From contig JADFVP010000155.1 in NCBI GenBank assembly GCA_015222595.1, positions 1-19,429 of the forward strand: DNA of 19,429 nucleotides. Direction: 5' to 3'. Shown piece after piece: positions 15,579 to 19,429 of the stretch. The number at the start of each line of letters is the position of its first letter. Within the stretch, counting starts at the first letter, position 1. The stretch comes from Pseudomonadota bacterium (GTDB lineage: Bacteria > Desulfobacterota > GWC2-55-46 > JADFVP01). The position numbers and the translations under genes were made by a program. The notes under the pieces are model-generated. The model ran no database searches. It was not told where the DNA came from and saw only the letters and a program-made list of their open reading frames with translations.

Positions 15579-17231
15579 ATGAATTCAGCACTATTTACGG
15601 GAATCAGCGGAATCAACGCAAACATGTCCGTTCTCTCGGTTATCGGTAACAACGTAGCCAACGTCAATACGACCGGTTTTAAGGGCAGCCGGGCAACTTT
15701 TTCCGACATCTTAAGCCAGTCGCTTACGGGTAACAGCCAGATCGGGCTCGGTGTTAGTCTCTCTGCCATCCAGAAGAGCTTCGCACAGGGCGCCTTCGAG
15801 ACTACCGGTAATATTCTCGACATGGCTGTCAGCGGAGACGGCTTCTTCCTCGTACAGGATCCGGCTCTAAACTCGACCCTCTATACGCGTGCCGGACAGT
15901 TCTCTATCGATAAGAACGGCAAGGTCGTAAATCCCGACGGTTACGAGTTGCAGGGATACCTGGCAGATACTTCGGGTGCGCTTCAGAACACGGTTGCCGA
16001 TCTTGTCATCTCTACGGGGTCAATCGCGCCTAACGCCTCCACTTCCATCTCTATAGAGGCCAACCTCGACTCGAATGCGCCGATAACCGGCTTCGTCTTT
16101 ACGACTGGTTCCAACGAGGACATTTACTTCAGTATCGACGGCGGCACCGCATGGCTGACGGCAGACCTTGTAACTGACGGTTCTCTCGTTTCGGCCGGGG
16201 CTAATACCGGCGCCGCAGTGGCGGTTGCGCTAAAGGACGCGCTTGAGGCGGCAAACGGAATTGCCGACACCTACACCGTTACATTCGATGACCAGACCGG
16301 GCTCTTTACCATAAACAACGACGCCGGCAATGCGGGCACGCTGGTGCTCGACTGGTCGCATGCCAACACCACCTCGGAGACGGTCCTCGGCTTCACGGCC
16401 GCAAGCTCAGGTAACATTGCCGCAGGTGCGAGCGATACAAGCGACGTGGCCGCAGGCGCCTTTACGCTTGCAAAGGCCGGAGACACCTCGAACTTCACCA
16501 CACCTGTTACCGTCTACGATTCTCTCGGTAACGCCCACGTTCTTACCATGTACTTCAGAAAGGACTCTCTGGGGGCCACCGGTAATATCTGGGATTGGTA
16601 TGCAACGGTTCCCGCTACCGACTCAACATCAGGAGTGGAGCAGATACAGGCTTCAGGCACTATAACTTTCAACACATCCGGTGCGCTCTATAGCGAATCT
16701 TCCGTTACTTATGCGACAGGCGGTTTCGACTTTACCGGTGGTGCGGCCCAGGACCAGACCATCTCATTCAACTACGGCACCAGTGTCGCCGAGGGTGGAA
16801 CGGGTAAAGACGGCTCCACGCAGTACGGAACCGACTCAGGTATCTCGGCGCTTACTCAGGACGGTTACTCTTCGGGAACGCTGCGCTCCATAAGCATCGG
16901 GCAGGACGGAGTTATCCTTGGAGTCTACTCAAACGGTAGAGACCTTACGCTCGGACAGGTTCTTCTCGCCTCCTTCGCCTCTCAGGAGGGTTTGAAGTCG
17001 GCAGGTAGCAACCTCTATACCGAGACTTTCAACTCCGGACAGCCTATCGTAGGCTCTCCCGGCTCTTCGGGGCGTGGTCTTGTACAGGCCAACACCCTTG
17101 AGCTTTCGAACATAGACATTGCCCAGCAGTTCGTTAACATGATTACGGCACAAAGAGGCTTCCAGGCCAGTTCGAGGATCATTACCACGACGGACGAGCT
17201 TTTGGCTGAGCTGGTTAACCTCAAGAGGTAA
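15579..17231 (+). CDS. flgE: Flagellar hook protein FlgE
   Basis: Encodes 550 aa, longer than the roughly 400-aa enterobacterial hook protein but common for deltaproteobacterial hooks. The N-terminus (FTGISGINANMSVLSVIGNN, then VANVNTTGFKGSRATFSDIL) and C-terminus (LSNIDIAQQFVNMITAQRGF, then QASSRIITTTDELLAELV) are the conserved rod/hook D0 elements. The FlgE-specific LGQVLLASFASQEGL region is present near residue 460. Residues about 225-290 hold an extra beta-rich module (YTVTFDDQTGLFTINNDAGN, then a VLGF segment) seen in hook, hook-associated and phage tail proteins. ATG 15579 has AGGAGG at 15566-15571 with a 7-nt spacer, a strong site that suits a highly expressed structural protein. It ends the hook operon and is followed by a terminator hairpin. 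Confidence 0.96.
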   Translation: MNSALFTGISGINANMSVLSVIGNNVANVNTTGFKGSRATFSDILSQSLTGNSQIGLGVSLSAIQKSFAQGAFETTGNILDMAVSGDGFFLVQDPALNSTLYTRAGQFSIDKNGKVVNPDGYELQGYLADTSGALQNTVADLVISTGSIAPNASTSISIEANLDSNAPITGFVFTTGSNEDIYFSIDGGTAWLTADLVTDGSLVSAGANTGAAVAVALKDALEAANGIADTYTVTFDDQTGLFTINNDAGNAGTLVLDWSHANTTSETVLGFTAASSGNIAAGASDTSDVAAGAFTLAKAGDTSNFTTPVTVYDSLGNAHVLTMYFRKDSLGATGNIWDWYATVPATDSTSGVEQIQASGTITFNTSGALYSESSVTYATGGFDFTGGAAQDQTISFNYGTSVAEGGTGKDGSTQYGTDSGISALTQDGYSSGTLRSISIGQDGVILGVYSNGRDLTLGQVLLASFASQEGLKSAGSNLYTETFNSGQPIVGSPGSSGRGLVQANTLELSNIDIAQQFVNMITAQRGFQASSRIITTTDELLAELVNLKR

Positions 17232-17255
17232 TAAAAGAGTAAGCAGCGCTTAAGC

Positions 17256-17291
17256 AGGCCCCCTGTCCGGAGTAATTCGGACAGGGGGCCT
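17256..17291 (+). terminator. Terminator hairpin after flgE
   Basis: A perfect 14-bp GC-rich stem (17256-17269 with 17278-17291) has an 8-nt loop. The T-run is poor (TTTGCCATTT), so termination may be partial or may need a factor. The core CCCCCTGT/ACAGGGGG matches the terminator at 11894. Confidence 0.85.
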
Positions 17292-17301
17292 TTGCCATTT
17301 C

Positions 17302-17319
17302 GAGTCAGAATAATGACTC
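17302..17319 (+). promoter_or_regulatory. Inverted repeat GAGTCA-N6-TGACTC, candidate activator site
   Basis: A perfect 6-bp dyad with a 6-nt spacer lies about 150 bp upstream of the sigma-54 promoter at 17441, a distance suited to an enhancer for an NtrC-type activator. A second dyad, CGTGA-CT-TCACG, lies at 17334-17345. Assignment to the regulator encoded at 3419 is inference. Confidence 0.4.
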
Positions 17320-17347
17320 TTTAGGTTCAATTCCGTGACTTCACGCA

Positions 17348-17371
17348 AGATAAATTTCGCGCAGATAAATT
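17348..17371 (+). repeat. Direct repeat AGATAAATT twice, 15-bp period
   Basis: AGATAAATT occurs at 17348-17356 and 17363-17371, separated by TCGCGC. It lies in the AT-rich stretch between the dyads and the fliL sigma-54 promoter. It could be part of a binding site or a bent region for activator looping. No gene is supported in 17232-17543. Confidence 0.45.
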
Positions 17372-17440
17372 AGAGTTAAAAATCGTAGATATTCTTTAGA
17401 TTTTCCAGTATGTTACAAAGAACAGGAAAAGCAGAGGGAA

Positions 17441-17456
17441 TGGCACGTCTATTGCA
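17441..17456 (+). promoter_or_regulatory. Sigma-54 promoter for the fliL-fliM-fliN operon
   Basis: TGGCACG-N4-TTGCA has GG at 17442-17443 and GC at 17454-17455 with the required 10-nt spacing. The predicted start is near 17467, giving a leader of about 77 nt to fliL. The -24 element is identical to that of the fliK promoter, but downstream bases differ from the other two promoters. Confidence 0.92.
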
Positions 17457-17543
17457 ATTTAATAGTCGAGACCAAACTTGTTCGCAACAGCCGTGGCCCT
17501 GTACCGTCCGGCGATAATTATTATTCACTGAGGAGGAGAGGAA

Positions 17544-18116
17544 ATGGCAGAGGAAGAAGACGGAAAGAAAAAAGAGGATGAAGCTCCTGCCAAAGGCGGG
17601 CTTCTGAAGAATAAGAAGGTATTGATAATAATCATCGCTGCGGTTGTCGTTATCGGCGGCGGCGCTGCCTTCTTTCTGCTAAAAGGCGGCGGTGACGAAG
17701 GCGCAGGCGAGGACGGCGGCCACGATGCGAAGGCTGAAAAGCACGCACCGGCCAAGAAGAAGAAGGATTCAGGCGGGCACGGCGGCGGCGACGAAGGCGG
17801 TGGTGACCACGAAGGGCCGACCGTACACCTGTTGAAGCCCTTTATCGTCAACCTACAGGACCAGTCCGGCGGACGGTACCTTAAGCTTACACTGAACCTT
17901 GAGCTGACCTCTCCCGAGGCGGCCGGCAGTCTCAAGGTAAATGATCCCAAGATCCGGGACTCTATAATTATTCTTCTCAGTTCCAAGAGTTATGCCGACA
18001 TAGGCACGGTTGAGGGCAAGTACAAGCTGCGTGACGAGATAGTTAACAGGATAAACCAGTTCTTACCGGACAATTCAGTTAAGACGGCTTACTTTACCGA
18101 GTTTGTTATTCAGTAA
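17544..18116 (+). CDS. fliL: Flagellar basal body-associated protein FliL
   Basis: Encodes 190 aa. A short charged cytoplasmic N-terminus leads to one membrane segment at about 26-46. Residues 47-91 form an unusual Gly/Asp/His/Lys-rich linker. The periplasmic FliL domain follows (VHLLKPFIVNLQDQSGGRYL, then DPKIRDSIIILLSSKSY, ending in YFTEFVIQ). The terminal FTEFVIQ is a strong FliL marker. FliL associates with stators and the MS-ring and supports torque under load. ATG 17544 has a purine-rich GGAGGAGAGG site just upstream. It is first in its operon, with fliM 41 nt downstream. Confidence 0.95.
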   Translation: MAEEEDGKKKEDEAPAKGGLLKNKKVLIIIIAAVVVIGGGAAFFLLKGGGDEGAGEDGGHDAKAEKHAPAKKKKDSGGHGGGDEGGGDHEGPTVHLLKPFIVNLQDQSGGRYLKLTLNLELTSPEAAGSLKVNDPKIRDSIIILLSSKSYADIGTVEGKYKLRDEIVNRINQFLPDNSVKTAYFTEFVIQ

Positions 18117-18157
18117 GAGCCCGGTCAACACACCGGTACTAGGAAGGTTGGAACCGT

Positions 18158-19150
18158 ATGGCAGAACAGATATTATCGCAGGTCGAGGTAGATGCCCTCT
18201 TAAAGGGGCTCTCCGACGGTGATATAGATACCGAGAAAGAGGCTCTCGGCGCCACTGAAGTGGACGGAGTGTCGGTCTACGACTTTGAGGATCAGGCTCG
18301 TTCGGTACGCGGTAAGATGCCGAGCCTTGAGATGATAAACGAGAAGTTCTGCCGCTCTATAAATACCGAGCTGTTCAACTTTCTCAGAAAAGGCGTGGAC
18401 GTTACCTCCGAAGGCATAGAGACGATGAGGTACTCTGACTTTCTTTCAAATCTCAGCATGCCTTCGAGCCTAAATATTTTCCAGCTCACCCCTCTGAGAG
18501 GCCAGGCAATGCTGGCCGTCTCTTCGGAGCTGGTCTTTATTCTCGTAGACAGCTACTTCGGCGGCGACGGCTCTTTTCATGCGCGTGTTGAGGGCAGGGA
18601 CTTTACCGCTGTTGAGCAGTCGGTGGTCAAGAAGGTGGTCGATATTATTTTTGCAGAGATGGACGCGGTCTGGAGGCCGATACATCCGGTCGAGCATAAG
18701 TTCATCCGTTCTGAGACAAACCCGCAGTTCGTCAATCTCGTCGGAGCGGGCGAGGTGGTGGTAGTCTACAGTTTTCAGATGGATGTCGATTCCCGGTCTG
18801 ACCGCTTCTCGTTCTGCGTGCCTTACTCGATCTTCGAGCCGATCCGCGACAAGCTCTACGGGGTTCGCCAGGGTGAACTTGACGGTATAGACAAGACATG
18901 GAGCGCGAACCTGAGAGAGCAGCTCGACCATGTTAAGGTCGGTATCTCGGGGCGCATAGGCATGGCTGATCTGAAGCTCTCCGAGCTGCTCAGCCTGAAG
19001 GTAGGAGACGTTGTTCAGCTCGATCAGAAGATTCACGAACCGATAGATGTTCTGATAGAGAAGGAAGAGAAGTTTGTTGCAAGGCCCGGAATCAGGGACG
19101 AGCATTACTCTATTCAAATTCTGGCTGTAAAAGAAGAAGGAGGTTCTTAA
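18158..19150 (+). CDS. fliM: Flagellar switch protein FliM
   Basis: Encodes 330 aa, the standard length. The N-terminus has the CheY-P-binding motif LSQVEVDALL (6-15). The CheC-like middle domain has YFGGDG (G135-G138) and YSDFLSNLSMPSSLNIFQL. The C-terminal SpoA domain lies at about 255-325 (VKVGISGRIGMADLKLSELL, then GDVVQLDQKIHEPIDVLI). FliM forms the middle of the C-ring and receives the chemotaxis signal, so the motor probably switches direction in response to CheY. The stop codon abuts the fliN start with no gap, and fliN's ribosome site (AGGAGG, 19138-19143) lies inside the end of this gene. Confidence 0.97.
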   Translation: MAEQILSQVEVDALLKGLSDGDIDTEKEALGATEVDGVSVYDFEDQARSVRGKMPSLEMINEKFCRSINTELFNFLRKGVDVTSEGIETMRYSDFLSNLSMPSSLNIFQLTPLRGQAMLAVSSELVFILVDSYFGGDGSFHARVEGRDFTAVEQSVVKKVVDIIFAEMDAVWRPIHPVEHKFIRSETNPQFVNLVGAGEVVVVYSFQMDVDSRSDRFSFCVPYSIFEPIRDKLYGVRQGELDGIDKTWSANLREQLDHVKVGISGRIGMADLKLSELLSLKVGDVVQLDQKIHEPIDVLIEKEEKFVARPGIRDEHYSIQILAVKEEGGS

Positions 19151-19429
19151 ATGGCAGACGAAACTGAAGAGAATAAGACCGAAGAGACAGAGGCTCCTGC
19201 CGAAGGAGCAGCAGCAGAGGCTCCTGCCGAAGAAGCAGCATCAGAGGCTCCTGCCGAAGAAGCAGCAGCAGAGGCTCCTGCCGAAGGAGAAGCAGCAGAG
19301 GGTGCAGGAGACGACTGGGGCGCAGCAATGGCAGAGCAGGGAGCCGGTGAGGCTGAAGCCGAATCTGCCGTAGAGACAGCGCCTGCCGTAGAGACAGCGC
19401 CTGCAGTAGAGACAGCGCCCGCCGTAGAG
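19151..19429 (+). CDS. fliN: Flagellar switch protein FliN, N-terminal part with long acidic repeat extension (cut by window edge)
   Basis: The frame is open from ATG 19151 to the window end (93 codons), so no stop is seen. AGGAGG at 19138-19143 precedes it with a 7-nt spacer, and the start directly follows the fliM stop. Residues 14-49 are four 9-aa EAPAE(E/G)AAA-type units. Residues 54-63 read DDWGAAMAEQ, a motif commonly found just before the SpoA domain of FliN. From residue 73 there are VETAPA units that run off the edge. The SpoA domain itself lies outside the window, so identification rests on the DDWxAAMAEQ motif and the fliM-fliN order. The extension is Ala/Glu/Pro-rich and probably unstructured. 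FliN forms the base of the C-ring and docks FliH. Confidence 0.85.
   Translation, partial: MADETEENKTEETEAPAEGAAAEAPAEEAASEAPAEEAAAEAPAEGEAAEGAGDDWGAAMAEQGAGEAEAESAVETAPAVETAPAVETAPAVE
19190..19297 (+). repeat. Four 27-bp tandem repeats encoding EAPAE(E/G)AAA in fliN
   Basis: Units lie at 19190-19216, 19217-19243, 19244-19270 and 19271-19297. Each starts GAGGCTCCTGCCGAAG and differs at one or two codons near its end. All are in frame. Confidence 0.9.
19367..19429 (+). repeat. 18-bp tandem repeats encoding AVETAP in fliN
   Basis: Units of GCCGTAGAGACAGCGCCT lie at 19367-19384, 19385-19402 and 19403-19420 (the last with GCA and CCC variants), with a partial fourth to 19429. The array continues past the window edge. 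Confidence 0.88.

Noticed and set aside
17410..17517. 36-codon frame upstream of fliL
   Set aside because: It overlaps the sigma-54 promoter at 17441 and has no ribosome site, so it is probably chance.
18470..19117. 215-codon minus-strand frame over fliM
   Set aside because: Antisense shadow of fliM; no motif or start signal.
19110..19328. Leucine-rich 72-codon minus-strand frame with LLLLRQEPL repeats
   Set aside because: It is the reverse reading of the 27-bp fliN repeats and has no independent support.
19190..19429. CRISPR-like array
   Set aside because: The repeats are contiguous, in frame, without unique spacers, and encode a low-complexity protein segment.

Overview
This window holds a large block of a bacterial flagellar gene cluster. 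All genes read on the + strand. The organism looks like a Gram-negative, sigma-54-dependent motile bacterium of the deltaproteobacterial grade (Desulfobacterota or a related lineage). This is inferred from the gene order (two-component pair, then flgB-flgC-fliE-fliF-fliG-fliH-fliI-fliJ-motE-like, then fliK-flgD-flgE, then fliL-fliM-fliN), from near-consensus -24/-12 promoters ahead of each structural operon, and from frequent AGG/AGA arginine and ATA isoleucine codons at moderate GC. A species cannot be named from the sequence alone.

Layout. Bases 2-4816 form a regulatory operon. It contains the 3' part of a large TPR protein whose reading frame is open to the left edge and begins with lysine-rich repeats, then a soluble histidine kinase (FlgS/FleS type), then an NtrC-type sigma-54 activator (FlgR/FleR type). 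A sigma-54 promoter at 4895-4910 starts the basal-body, MS-ring, switch and export-ATPase operon: flgB, flgC, fliE, fliF, fliG, fliH, fliI, fliJ and a MotE-like gene. That operon ends at a strong intrinsic terminator (11894-11937). A second, perfect sigma-54 promoter (12139-12155) drives the hook operon fliK, flgD, flgE, which ends at a second hairpin (17256-17291). A third sigma-54 promoter (17441-17456) drives fliL, fliM and fliN. fliN runs off the right edge and has an unusual repeat-rich acidic N-terminus.

How the parts work together. The kinase and activator encoded first are the obvious candidates to switch on the three sigma-54 promoters that follow. These produce the rod and MS-ring, export ATPase and switch, then hook-length control, hook cap and hook, then the stator-associated protein and the C-ring. 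Gene junctions are tight (overlaps or gaps of 0-60 nt in most places), which suggests translational coupling. The exception is an AT-rich 116-nt gap between fliI and fliJ with operator-like phased repeats.

I see no mobile element, CRISPR array, tRNA or rRNA. The least conventional parts are the TPR/lysine-repeat protein ahead of the kinase, the simple-sequence repeat domains in FliN and FliK, and several unexplained intergenic palindromes and structures. I did not find an entirely unknown system; the TPR-kinase-activator arrangement is the best candidate for undescribed biology.
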